Origin: an uncultured SAR86 cluster bacterium
GTDB taxonomy: Bacteria; Pseudomonadota; Gammaproteobacteria; Magnimaribacterales; AG-339-G14
Length of the DNA: 64,000 nucleotides
Assembly (NCBI GenBank): GCA_902570035.1
Contig: CACFWO010000005.1
Span: forward strand, 1-64,000
Direction of reading: 5' to 3'
This document shows, piece after piece, positions 36,151-44,281 of this stretch. The notes beneath the pieces are model-generated. The model was not told the origin of the DNA and did no database searches. It worked only from the letters and a program-made list of their open reading frames with translations. The position numbers and the translations under genes are program-made. Within the stretch, counting starts at the first letter, position 1, and every line of letters starts with the position of its first letter.

Positions 36151-37028
36151 GATGCAAGAACTTGTTTTAATGAATCGACAAATTCTTTTGGTTTATCTAA
36201 GAATAAATGATGCATTGCCCCAGGAATCATGTGTAGCCTATCATCAGATAAACCACTTACGTACTTGAAATAATCTAAAGTTTCTTGGGTCATGAGTTGA
36301 CTAAGCTGACCATAAATTAAAGAAAGTTTGCAATTAAGGTTGGTTAAATTCTCATGTTGATCTAAATACGAATAAGTTTTCATAATTGTCGGGTCTGATT
36401 TCAATTTCCACCCTTCCTCAGTTTCTCTATAAGAAGTTTCTGCAACATATTTCAAGACAAAATCCAGTTCACAAGGTTGAGGAGGCATGAGCCTAAATCT
36501 TTCAATTGCATCCTCTTTAGTAGGAGATGCAACTCCTAATCTAACACTTGGCCGACGAGACGACATTTCTTTTGCTTTTTCAGGCGGAAGAACAATGGTT
36601 GAGTCTACAAGGATTATTTCATCGCAAAGGTCTTTATATTTATTGCCAAAGATCATGGAAACATGACCTCCCATACTGTGAGCAACTATGATCGGTTGAT
36701 CTAGTTTTAAACCTTCTATAACGTCTTTTACTTCATCGGCGTATGTTTCTTGCGAATAAGCTTCTCTGTGTTCACTATCACCCATACCGCTAAAATCCAT
36801 GGCAACAACAAAATAATCATTCGCAAATTCTGGAATGACATGATCCCACCAATGCGTATGTGCATTAAAGCCATGTAAAAACAGAAGGCACTTTTTTTTA
36901 CTTGAACCCCAGGTCCTTACATTAATTTTTACCCCAGATGAATCTATCGATAATTGTTCTGAAGGATATTCAATATTATTTATGAACCATTCTGGAGCTA
37001 GACCCAGAGGATTTTTTCCAATTAACAT
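36147..37028 (-). CDS. Alpha/beta hydrolase
   Basis: A 293-residue alpha/beta hydrolase: LLFLHGFNAHTHWWDHVIP (oxyanion HG), AMDFSGMGDSE, nucleophile Ser in VAHSMGGHVSM near 117 and the C-terminal His in AMHHLFLDKP. There is no signal peptide, so it is cytoplasmic. It could be an esterase, lipase or epoxide-hydrolase-type enzyme; a VLDSTIVLPP-like cap region gives no assignment. It lies 23 nt after gspN and 4 nt ahead of the next hydrolase. Confidence 0.85.
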   Translation of the reverse strand: MLIGKNPLGLAPEWFINNIEYPSEQLSIDSSGVKINVRTWGSSKKKCLLFLHGFNAHTHWWDHVIPEFANDYFVVAMDFSGMGDSEHREAYSQETYADEVKDVIEGLKLDQPIIVAHSMGGHVSMIFGNKYKDLCDEIILVDSTIVLPPEKAKEMSSRRPSVRLGVASPTKEDAIERFRLMPPQPCELDFVLKYVAETSYRETEEGWKLKSDPTIMKTYSYLDQHENLTNLNCKLSLIYGQLSQLMTQETLDYFKYVSGLSDDRLHMIPGAMHHLFLDKPKEFVDSLKQVLAS

Positions 37029-37051
37029 GGCGAGATTATACGGAATATTAG

Positions 37052-37765
37052 TTATCTAAGTAAGGAATGAATATTTCCTTGAAACTCTATGGACGGATTG
37101 ACATTAACACCTGCGGTAAGAGATTGCTCTAATACTTTTTCCAACATTTTAGAGGAGCCGAATATTTCATAATTTAATTCATTATCTATAACTATATTGC
37201 CTGATAAGAGATCAGCGTTAGGAAAAGTTATAAAATTAGCGATTAATTTATTATTTTCGCAATTTATATTTGCTTCAACCGAAGTTTCGTAAACTTCACC
37301 AAACAATTCAAGATCATTTACCATTGCGTTAATTCTTCCCGAAGAAGAAATACATCTATCTTTATCAAAACCTAACTTTAAGTTATCTGATGAAAGAAGG
37401 ATTTTCATAGGCAATTTTGAGCCAAACTTGTCACTATCAAATGTAAATTTTATGGAGCTAAGACTAATTACTTCATTCATGATTAGCTCTGCTATTGAAA
37501 TATCTCCTGTTAGATCAAGCCTCCCACGATCAATTTTTATATGAAGTTTATTAATACCAACAGAGGTATTAAGGTTCCCAATCAGAGTATCACCATAAAA
37601 AACTTCCTCAAATGTACCGCTCCAAATTGTTCCATTGATGTCTCTGTAAGAGATTTCCGGAAAAAGATCATCAACAGTGGAATAAGCAATCCTTAAGGGT
37701 AAAAATAAAAAAAGAAGTATAAAGAAGAGAGAAACTACCGAGATAAAAAAGTATCTAAGACTCAT
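37052..37765 (-). CDS. gspN: Type II secretion protein GspN
   Basis: A 237-residue protein with one N-terminal membrane helix (about 7-27) followed by a periplasmic domain with SYRDINGTIWSGTF, the GspN-typical block, and repeated beta-strands. GspN is an accessory inner-membrane component present in some T2SS operons. It starts on the last base of gspM. Assignment rests on position and this motif. Confidence 0.8.
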   Translation of the reverse strand: MSLRYFFISVVSLFFILLFLFLPLRIAYSTVDDLFPEISYRDINGTIWSGTFEEVFYGDTLIGNLNTSVGINKLHIKIDRGRLDLTGDISIAELIMNEVISLSSIKFTFDSDKFGSKLPMKILLSSDNLKLGFDKDRCISSSGRINAMVNDLELFGEVYETSVEANINCENNKLIANFITFPNADLLSGNIVIDNELNYEIFGSSKMLEKVLEQSLTAGVNVNPSIEFQGNIHSLLR

Positions 37766-38211
37766 TAGTTTTTGGATAAGTTTAATTGGGCAGATACTCT
37801 CCCGCCTGAAGACTTAGTAAGGCTAGTTTTATCTAAGGAAACTCGATCTTGAATTGAGAAAAGCCAGTCATAAAGTCTCATAAAATCAGCATCGTTTACC
37901 CAGATAATTATTGACTCTTCGTCTATGACCTGAGTTCTATCGATGTTAATTTTAAAATCACCAGAAGTATTGGAAATTAAGGAAGATATAGAAACATTAT
38001 CTTGGTTGACAAATCCTGGGAAAAAATTAATTTTATTTATTAATCTTTCTTCTGTGAGTATTTTATTTCTTTCAATTTCAAGATTGTTTGCTGTCTTTTG
38101 AATAAAATTTAAAAAGAAACTAAGAACTAATAGAACAAGTAAAGACAACGTCAAAATAAATATCATTTGTTGTTGTCGAGTTATGGAATTTAAATAACTA
38201 AAAACTTTCAA
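37765..38211 (-). CDS. gspM: Type II secretion protein GspM
   Basis: A 148-residue inner-membrane protein. A cytoplasmic N-terminus is followed by a membrane helix (about 16-38), a coiled region and a small periplasmic ferredoxin-like domain ending FMRLYDWLFSIQD. GspM pairs with GspL to build the assembly platform. It overlaps gspL by 14 nt and gspN by 1 nt. Sequence divergence is high in this family, so synteny carries much of the call. Confidence 0.82.
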   Translation of the reverse strand: MKVFSYLNSITRQQQMIFILTLSLLVLLVLSFFLNFIQKTANNLEIERNKILTEERLINKINFFPGFVNQDNVSISSLISNTSGDFKINIDRTQVIDEESIIIWVNDADFMRLYDWLFSIQDRVSLDKTSLTKSSGGRVSAQLNLSKN

Positions 38212-39319
38212 TTATGATTTCTCCTATAATGAAATTATTACTTCTATTGGATGTGCCTATTTGAGCGTAAATACCCTCTCCTTCCAATTTAGCTATTATT
38301 CTTTCTAAATCGGCAAATGAATTTGCCTCGACTTCGAAAGCAGTTCTTTGTTGTGACAACACAAATGAATTTAAATTGGTTGAACTTAGAGAAGTAATAG
38401 CATTACTGACTGCAGAGATTAATTTTAATTGATCTTGATCGTTATTCTGTCTCATCAAGCGGTATTTAACTTCTTTAAAATCTGTCTCGTAATTCAGACT
38501 TGGGAATTTTTGGTTAAAAACTTGCTTTGACTTTTCTAGCGAATTATCAATTTGAAAGGAATAGGAAATAATTTCAATCAAGCTCAAACTAATAAAAAAT
38601 AAATAAATTGAAGCTAAAGCAATTAAAGGTTTTTTACTTTGCTTGAATAACTTATGTATATCTAGACGTTTTTCATACCTTCCCTGCATGAGATTGAAAT
38701 ATGAAAAGTCTATTGATTTAAATGAATGGATCATGAGATCTTCATATGAATCAAACAATTTTGATTGAATTTTTAAATCCTTATCGAAGGATATTTCTTC
38801 AACACTAAAAACTTCGAACGGATCAGCTTTAAATTGATTAATAATATTTTCTTTACTTAATTTGAAGGTCTCCAAAGACATCATCAATCTTATTTTGTTT
38901 CTCTTAGAGTGAACGTAAACAAAATGTTCGAAGAAAATTAAAGTATTTACTTCGGAATCAAAACCATGAAATGGTATTAAAAAATCAAGATTTTCTTGAA
39001 AGGCTAAATCTCTGACTGAATTAAGATATTCACTTGATGCAGCAAGAATATCTTTTGAGTCTTTTGATTGTATCCATTCATCTTCAGAATCACCTTCTAT
39101 AAGCTCATCTTTTATCATGAAAGGAATAGCTTTCTTAAGCTTTGCATCTGATACATCGGGAAGATTAAGATCAATATTGTGGAACTCGTTAGTCAGCAAT
39201 ATTCTTCCTGAAACTATATGATTTTTGGAGTCAAATTTTACTGATTTGAAAGTACTATTATCTTGAAGAAAATAACGACTTTTATCTTGTTCAATAAGCT
39301 CTATTACTTTTTGTATCAT
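38198..39319 (-). CDS. gspL: Type II secretion protein GspL
   Basis: A 373-residue bitopic protein. It has a cytoplasmic actin-like domain (about 1-225) containing AIPFMIKDELIEGDSEDEW, typical of GspL, a membrane helix at about 232-252, and a periplasmic ferredoxin-like domain. It recruits the ATPase GspE to the membrane. It overlaps gspK by 4 nt and gspM by 14 nt. Confidence 0.87.
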   Translation of the reverse strand: MIQKVIELIEQDKSRYFLQDNSTFKSVKFDSKNHIVSGRILLTNEFHNIDLNLPDVSDAKLKKAIPFMIKDELIEGDSEDEWIQSKDSKDILAASSEYLNSVRDLAFQENLDFLIPFHGFDSEVNTLIFFEHFVYVHSKRNKIRLMMSLETFKLSKENIINQFKADPFEVFSVEEISFDKDLKIQSKLFDSYEDLMIHSFKSIDFSYFNLMQGRYEKRLDIHKLFKQSKKPLIALASIYLFFISLSLIEIISYSFQIDNSLEKSKQVFNQKFPSLNYETDFKEVKYRLMRQNNDQDQLKLISAVSNAITSLSSTNLNSFVLSQQRTAFEVEANSFADLERIIAKLEGEGIYAQIGTSNRSNNFIIGEIIIESF

Positions 39320-40299
39320 AGATATTTTCCAATCTTTCGCATGTAAACCTTTGGTCCTGTTGAGGTTATTTCGATTTTTGAAATTAAATCGTAAGTGTTC
39401 GATCCATTAGTAATTTCTACATCTATTTCATAATAATTACTTTGAGTTGATAACGACTCTCTAATAGATCCTGATAAAGCCAATCCATCAAATTCTGGCA
39501 TATCAAAGAATTCCTTAGTTGATTTGTAGCCTCCATAAGGTTTTGATAACAGCACATTTTGAGCCGAATAAAAATCTAATTGATTTTCGGTAATGGCAAT
39601 TATTAGATGAGGATATTTTGGAGATAAAGCATTAATATTGATGTTCAACTCCCTCGAAGGATGAACACATAGATAAGGTTTTAGTTGTTTGTAAATCTCA
39701 TCATTCATGCCATTAATGTTTCTAATCTCAGGCAAGTCAGCAATCAATTGATTAGTTGGAAGGTAAGGATTCTTTTTGGCTGTGTAGTTAACATCTTCTG
39801 CGCCAAGAGTATCCTGTGGAGTGGAATTGATATCAATCCAATCAATTAAAGAAGACACAATTATATCCATGTCATATTCAGGAATTTCTAGACTCATTCC
39901 AAGGTTTTTCAATAACTGTGAATTGATTCTACTAACTCTATCTTGAGAATTATTGATTTTTGAAACCAAAGAATTAACATTAAAACAATTATTCCTGTCA
40001 TAAAAATTACCGAAAACTCGACCGTTCTCAGTTTCAAAACTCAATGAGTTTTCAATGGACTCTGATGAGCTGGCTAAAGCAATTTGCAGTCTATTTTGTT
40101 CGGGTTTTAAATATTCTTTTCCAATTACTTCGAGACTTAAAAGATCAAGATATGCTTGAGAGAAAAAATTTTCGTAAATATGAAACTTAACCTTTTGCTG
40201 TGTCTCATTGCTCATCATTACACCGATCGATGAAACGATCGTTATAACAAATAAGGATAATATGAGCGCTATTCCAGGCAGACTCTCTCTCTTATCCAT
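39316..40299 (-). CDS. gspK: Minor pseudopilin GspK
   Basis: A 327-residue pseudopilin. A short charged leader is followed by PGIALILSLFVITIVSS, with no Glu at +5 as is normal for GspK. A large globular insert has Cys residues and the block SLIDWID, then ININALSPKYPHLI. It caps the pseudopilus with GspI and GspJ. It overlaps both neighbours by 4-8 nt. Confidence 0.9.
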   Translation of the reverse strand: MDKRESLPGIALILSLFVITIVSSIGVMMSNETQQKVKFHIYENFFSQAYLDLLSLEVIGKEYLKPEQNRLQIALASSSESIENSLSFETENGRVFGNFYDRNNCFNVNSLVSKINNSQDRVSRINSQLLKNLGMSLEIPEYDMDIIVSSLIDWIDINSTPQDTLGAEDVNYTAKKNPYLPTNQLIADLPEIRNINGMNDEIYKQLKPYLCVHPSRELNININALSPKYPHLIIAITENQLDFYSAQNVLLSKPYGGYKSTKEFFDMPEFDGLALSGSIRESLSTQSNYYEIDVEITNGSNTYDLISKIEITSTGPKVYMRKIGKYL

Positions 40300-40882
40300 A
40301 ATTCACCAATAAAATCTTATTGAATATTGAAAGGTCATAAAATACTATTTTGACTTCAACAGCCTCTGGAAGACTGCTATCAAAAAATATTTCTTCTGAT
40401 ATAGGCCATGCTTCATAAGAGACATTTTCAAAAAATATTTCAAGATCTACATAATCCACATCATCAAGAAGGATTTCACTTTGAAAGGGATCCTCGTTAT
40501 CCATGTATCTGTAGGATTCTCTAATCAGTTCTCCGTTATCTAATTTATAAATTATCTTTCTTAGAGCGCCGGTATCTTCCAATCCATCTGTATCCGAGAG
40601 TTTTATTAACCTTAGTAAGATTTCGTCAGAATCTGAGGAGTTTAATTCCATGGTTGATAATTCATAAGCGCCCATTTGGTCTCTTGGGATTGTATTTACG
40701 GATTGCGTAAAATCTTGTCTTAAATATTTATTCAAAAGAACCAATTTATCTAACCTATCATTTTTTTCTTGAATGGAAAGATTCGAAGAAACAGATATAT
40801 TTAATAAAGATGAGCCTAATAATGCCAAAAGAGCAAACAAAGATATTGCAATGAGCATTTCTATTAAAGATAAGCCTTTCAT
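40292..40882 (-). CDS. gspJ: Minor pseudopilin GspJ
   Basis: A 196-residue pseudopilin with a very short leader MKG cleaved before LSLIEMLIAISLFALLALLG. The C-terminal YEAWPISEEIFFDSSLPEAVEV corresponds to the GspJ end. It is processed by the prepilin peptidase and sits in the pseudopilus tip complex. Overlaps gspI by 4 nt. Confidence 0.9.
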   Translation of the reverse strand: MKGLSLIEMLIAISLFALLALLGSSLLNISVSSNLSIQEKNDRLDKLVLLNKYLRQDFTQSVNTIPRDQMGAYELSTMELNSSDSDEILLRLIKLSDTDGLEDTGALRKIIYKLDNGELIRESYRYMDNEDPFQSEILLDDVDYVDLEIFFENVSYEAWPISEEIFFDSSLPEAVEVKIVFYDLSIFNKILLVNYG

Positions 40883-41295
40883 TGGGCGAAAACCTCTTTA
40901 AAAACTTTTGATTTTCCTAATAAATCACCATTTTCAGAAAAAACTTTTATTTCAATTTCAATTCTATTTCTCTCAACTGAAGTTGCTAACTCTCTTTCCC
41001 AAATGAACGGCATGCCTAAAAATGTTTCCTCTCCTTCGTCATATTGCGAAGAAGTAAGATAATCGTCCTTGACTAAGTTTTTCAAAGCTAAGTTTTCTGC
41101 AATATTATTTGCCAGGAATCTTTCTTCGATTAAGTTAATGGATCTTGAAGAATCGGTGATTAAAGAAGAGAAAGCCAGTGCAGCAATAGCAAGAATAAAG
41201 AAAGCAACTAAGATTTCTATTATTGTGAAACCAGATAATGTTTTATTCCCAATTTCCAATATCTTTATCCGATCCTTCTCCACCTTCCTCACCAT
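40879..41295 (-). CDS. gspI: Minor pseudopilin GspI
   Basis: A type IV pilin-like protein with cleavage at LSG/FTIIEILVAFFILAIAALAF and a short C-terminal domain containing PFIWERE, as in GspI. The predicted ATG at 41295 overlaps gspG by 53 nt but has AGGAG three bases before it and gives a 22-residue leader. A TTG inside the gspG stop region would give a more usual 10-residue leader. The domain call is firm; the start is uncertain. Confidence 0.86.
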   Translation of the reverse strand: MVRKVEKDRIKILEIGNKTLSGFTIIEILVAFFILAIAALAFSSLITDSSRSINLIEERFLANNIAENLALKNLVKDDYLTSSQYDEGEETFLGMPFIWERELATSVERNRIEIEIKVFSENGDLLGKSKVFKEVFAQ

Positions 41296-41674
41296 CAGCT
41301 CCTAGAGAATATAAATCAAAAGTTCCAAATCTTCCGGGTCTTCTATATTTGTACTCATTACCCCAGGGATCTTTTTCTAATCTTCTTACATATCCTCCTG
41401 ATCTGTATCTTTCTTTAAATCTGTGATTTTCAGGAACTATCACAAGAGCTTGAAGACCCTCTCTGGAATTTGGGTAAGAGATCATATCAAGACGATAGAG
41501 CTCAAGTGCTTGTTCTAAAAGTCTAATGTCGGCTTTAGCTTTATCTTCTCTAGCCCTTTCCTGGCTCGGTAAAACATTGATTGCAATAACGGCAGTCAAT
41601 AAGCCTAAAATCATTAAAACAACTAAGATTTCAATAAGTGTAAAGCCTTTTAATTTTATTTTTTTCATAATCAT
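41243..41674 (-). CDS. gspG: Major pseudopilin GspG
   Basis: A 143-residue pilin: leader MIMKKIKLKG cleaved before FTLIEILVVLMILGLL, then the GspG domain with DPWGNEYKYRRPGRFGTFDLYSLGADG containing the calcium-loop region. It forms the pseudopilus shaft. GAGGAG six bases before the ATG supports strong translation. The gene is not followed by gspH. Confidence 0.95.
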   Translation of the reverse strand: MIMKKIKLKGFTLIEILVVLMILGLLTAVIAINVLPSQERAREDKAKADIRLLEQALELYRLDMISYPNSREGLQALVIVPENHRFKERYRSGGYVRRLEKDPWGNEYKYRRPGRFGTFDLYSLGADGEEGGEGSDKDIGNWE

Positions 41675-41687
41675 ATTTTACTCCTCG

Positions 41688-42896
41688 TTATAGGCTAAAT
41701 GTATTTAACTGAATCAACGGTAATAAAATTGCCAAAACAATCAAAGAAACAAATCCACCCATAAAAATAATAACCGCAGGTTCCAAGAGATTTAAAGTTA
41801 TCTTAGTAGAATGATTAAATCTATCCTGAAGGTATTTTGAAACCTTGATTAACATATTTTCTAACTCTCCACTTGCTTCACCGCTTGATATCATTTCAAT
41901 GATCAATGAAGGTATGTATTGTGATTTACTCAATGATCTTGCAAGAGAATTTCCCTCAGAAACTTCTACGGATGCAAAATTAATATCTTTTTTTAAAATT
42001 CTGTTGCTAACAGTATTTGCAGAAATATCCAGTGACCTAATTATAGGGACATTGCTTGATCTGAGAATGGATAGAGAATTAGTGAATCTTGATAAGTTTG
42101 AATCAATGATAAATTTATTAATTATCGGAAGTTTTAATAGGACTTTATCAACATAGAGAAAAAACTTATTAATGCCAATGAGTCTGATTCCAATAAAAGC
42201 AATTAAAGCTAAAAAAACAATAAGCAATCCAAACCAAAGGCTTGTAAAAAAATTTGAAATTCCTAACATTGCCATTGTTAAGAATGGTAATTGCTGATTA
42301 GAGTTAGCAAATTGAGAGACAACATTTGGAACAACAAAGATTAGCAGTAAACTTATTATCACTAGCGAAGTTGCAAATAGAACCATTGGATATATTGTTG
42401 CACCAAGAATCTCTTGATTAAGAGTTGCTCTTTTTTCTAGGTAATCAGCTGTCTCCTCCATAACATTTCCCAATTCTCCAGATGATTCCCCTGCTTCGAT
42501 TAGTGATACATATAAACTATCGAAAGATTCTGGAAATTCCTTTAAAGCTTCAGAGAACTTATACCCCTCTTTAACCCGCATGGATATTTCCTTAAGTTTG
42601 TTGGCACTAGATTTATCTGAAAGCTGTTCAGCTACTGAATCTAGTGACCTATCAACAGGTATACCTGCATTAATAAGAGTGGACATTTGACGAGTTATCA
42701 ATGCTAAATCACTCGATTTAATCTTATGAGACAGAAAACTTAAAAAGGATACTGAAGCTTTTTTTTCTTTTATATCTATAGGAATTAGACTCCTATTTTT
42801 TAATTCTTGAGAAGCTAAATTAATATCATCTGCAATTAAGCTGCCTTTTATTTTTTTTCCATCTGAAGATAATGCTTCGTAATTAAATGCAGGCAT
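41688..42896 (-). CDS. gspF: Type II secretion inner-membrane platform protein GspF
   Basis: A 402-residue protein with the PAFNYEALSSDGKKIKG N-terminus and two GspF domains, each with SLYVSLIEAGESSGELG or SLIIEMISSGEASGELE. Membrane helices lie near 165-190, 215-240 and 370-395. It couples the ATPase to pseudopilus assembly. It starts on the last base of the gspE stop. Confidence 0.95.
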   Translation of the reverse strand: MPAFNYEALSSDGKKIKGSLIADDINLASQELKNRSLIPIDIKEKKASVSFLSFLSHKIKSSDLALITRQMSTLINAGIPVDRSLDSVAEQLSDKSSANKLKEISMRVKEGYKFSEALKEFPESFDSLYVSLIEAGESSGELGNVMEETADYLEKRATLNQEILGATIYPMVLFATSLVIISLLLIFVVPNVVSQFANSNQQLPFLTMAMLGISNFFTSLWFGLLIVFLALIAFIGIRLIGINKFFLYVDKVLLKLPIINKFIIDSNLSRFTNSLSILRSSNVPIIRSLDISANTVSNRILKKDINFASVEVSEGNSLARSLSKSQYIPSLIIEMISSGEASGELENMLIKVSKYLQDRFNHSTKITLNLLEPAVIIFMGGFVSLIVLAILLPLIQLNTFSL

Positions 42897-44278
42897 CAGG
42901 CCTCCATAAGGACTCTTCTAACTTCTTCAAGAGTTGTAACACCTTCCTGAATAAGTTTTTGACCTGATTCTTCTAGAAAATCATGTTGAGGATCGATAAT
43001 ATCCCTTACTTTCTGTTCAGAAAAATCATCATTAATGAGTTCTTTGACATTCTGATCTATTTCTAAAATTTCAAAAATACCTTGTCTGCCAGAAAAAGTT
43101 TCTCCATCTGATGAGATTTTTCTTACTAGTCGTTGTGAAATTATTGTTCTTAAAGAAGAGGCCAATAGATAGGGCTCAATGCCCATGTCTATTAACCTAG
43201 TAATAGCCCCTAGAGTATCATTCGTGTGAATCGTTGATAAAACTAAGTGACCAGTTAGAGATGCTTGAATTGCAATCTCTGCTGTTTCTTTATCTCTTAT
43301 TTCACCTACCATTACCACGTCTGGATCCTGTCTTAAAATTGCTCGCAGTCCTGCGGCAAAAGTCATTCCAACTTTGTTGTTAACTTGTGTTTGTCCAATA
43401 CCGTCTACGGCATATTCAATAGGATCCTCGACTGTTAATATATTTCTACTTTGATCGTTCAATAAATTAAGTCCAGCATACAAAGTTGTGGTTTTACCTG
43501 AGCCAGTTGGTCCTGTTACTAATATGATTCCGTTATTTTGAGAAAGAGACTTAGTGAATACTTCTTTTTGCTCTGAAGGCATACCAAGATCGTTCAAATT
43601 AAATTTTGCTTCAGATTTATCCAGAAGTCTAAGTACAATTCTCTCGCCATAATTTGAGGGTAAAGTTGATACTCTTAAATCTACCCATTTTTCCCCAAGT
43701 TTTAATGAGATTCTGCCATCTTGAGGGACTCTTTTTTCTGCAATATCAAGATTAGCCATGACTTTTATTCTTGCATTTAAAAGAGAGGCTATTCTACTGC
43801 TGGGAGATAATATTTCTTTCAATATTCCGTCAACTCTAAACCTTATAGAAAGATTTTTTTCATAAGGCTCTATGTGTATATCAGATGCATTTGATTTTAT
43901 TGCTTCCGATAAAACAGCATTAATCAACCTAATTACAGGAGCTTCGGTTGAGTCATCAAGAAGATCTTCGGTTTTTGGTAAATCGGAGGCTAATTGTTCC
44001 AAATTAATATGATCTCCAAGACCATCTGCAATATCTTCAGATTTATCGCTATTTTCTGAATAAAAAGATGAGATATGTTTAAAAAAATCTGTTCCGGATA
44101 ACGATTTAATCACTAACGGCTTTTTGAACTTAGCTTCTAATTGAGATAATTTATTTAACTTAAAATCTTCAGAAATTAAAACTTCAAGGTTGCTTTCATT
44201 TATATCTGAAATAAAAATTCCATTTTCTCGAGCAAATTTGTAGCTCAATTGAAAATCTTGTAAATTTTTATTTTCCAT
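42896..44278 (-). CDS. gspE: Type II secretion ATPase GspE, lacking zinc module
   Basis: A 460-residue secretion ATPase. The N-terminal GspL-binding domain (about 1-90) is followed by SDIHIEPYE, Walker A GPTGSGKTTTLYAGL near 255, an Asp box, Walker B (DVVMVGEIRD) and a His box (SLTGHLVLSTIHTNDT). The tetracysteine C-terminal metal-binding module normally found after QRLVR is deleted: the sequence goes from QRLVRKISSDGET directly to SGRQGIFEILEID. It powers pseudopilus extension from the cytoplasmic face. Confidence 0.95.
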   Translation of the reverse strand: MENKNLQDFQLSYKFARENGIFISDINESNLEVLISEDFKLNKLSQLEAKFKKPLVIKSLSGTDFFKHISSFYSENSDKSEDIADGLGDHINLEQLASDLPKTEDLLDDSTEAPVIRLINAVLSEAIKSNASDIHIEPYEKNLSIRFRVDGILKEILSPSSRIASLLNARIKVMANLDIAEKRVPQDGRISLKLGEKWVDLRVSTLPSNYGERIVLRLLDKSEAKFNLNDLGMPSEQKEVFTKSLSQNNGIILVTGPTGSGKTTTLYAGLNLLNDQSRNILTVEDPIEYAVDGIGQTQVNNKVGMTFAAGLRAILRQDPDVVMVGEIRDKETAEIAIQASLTGHLVLSTIHTNDTLGAITRLIDMGIEPYLLASSLRTIISQRLVRKISSDGETFSGRQGIFEILEIDQNVKELINDDFSEQKVRDIIDPQHDFLEESGQKLIQEGVTTLEEVRRVLMEA

Positions 44279-44281
44279 AAT

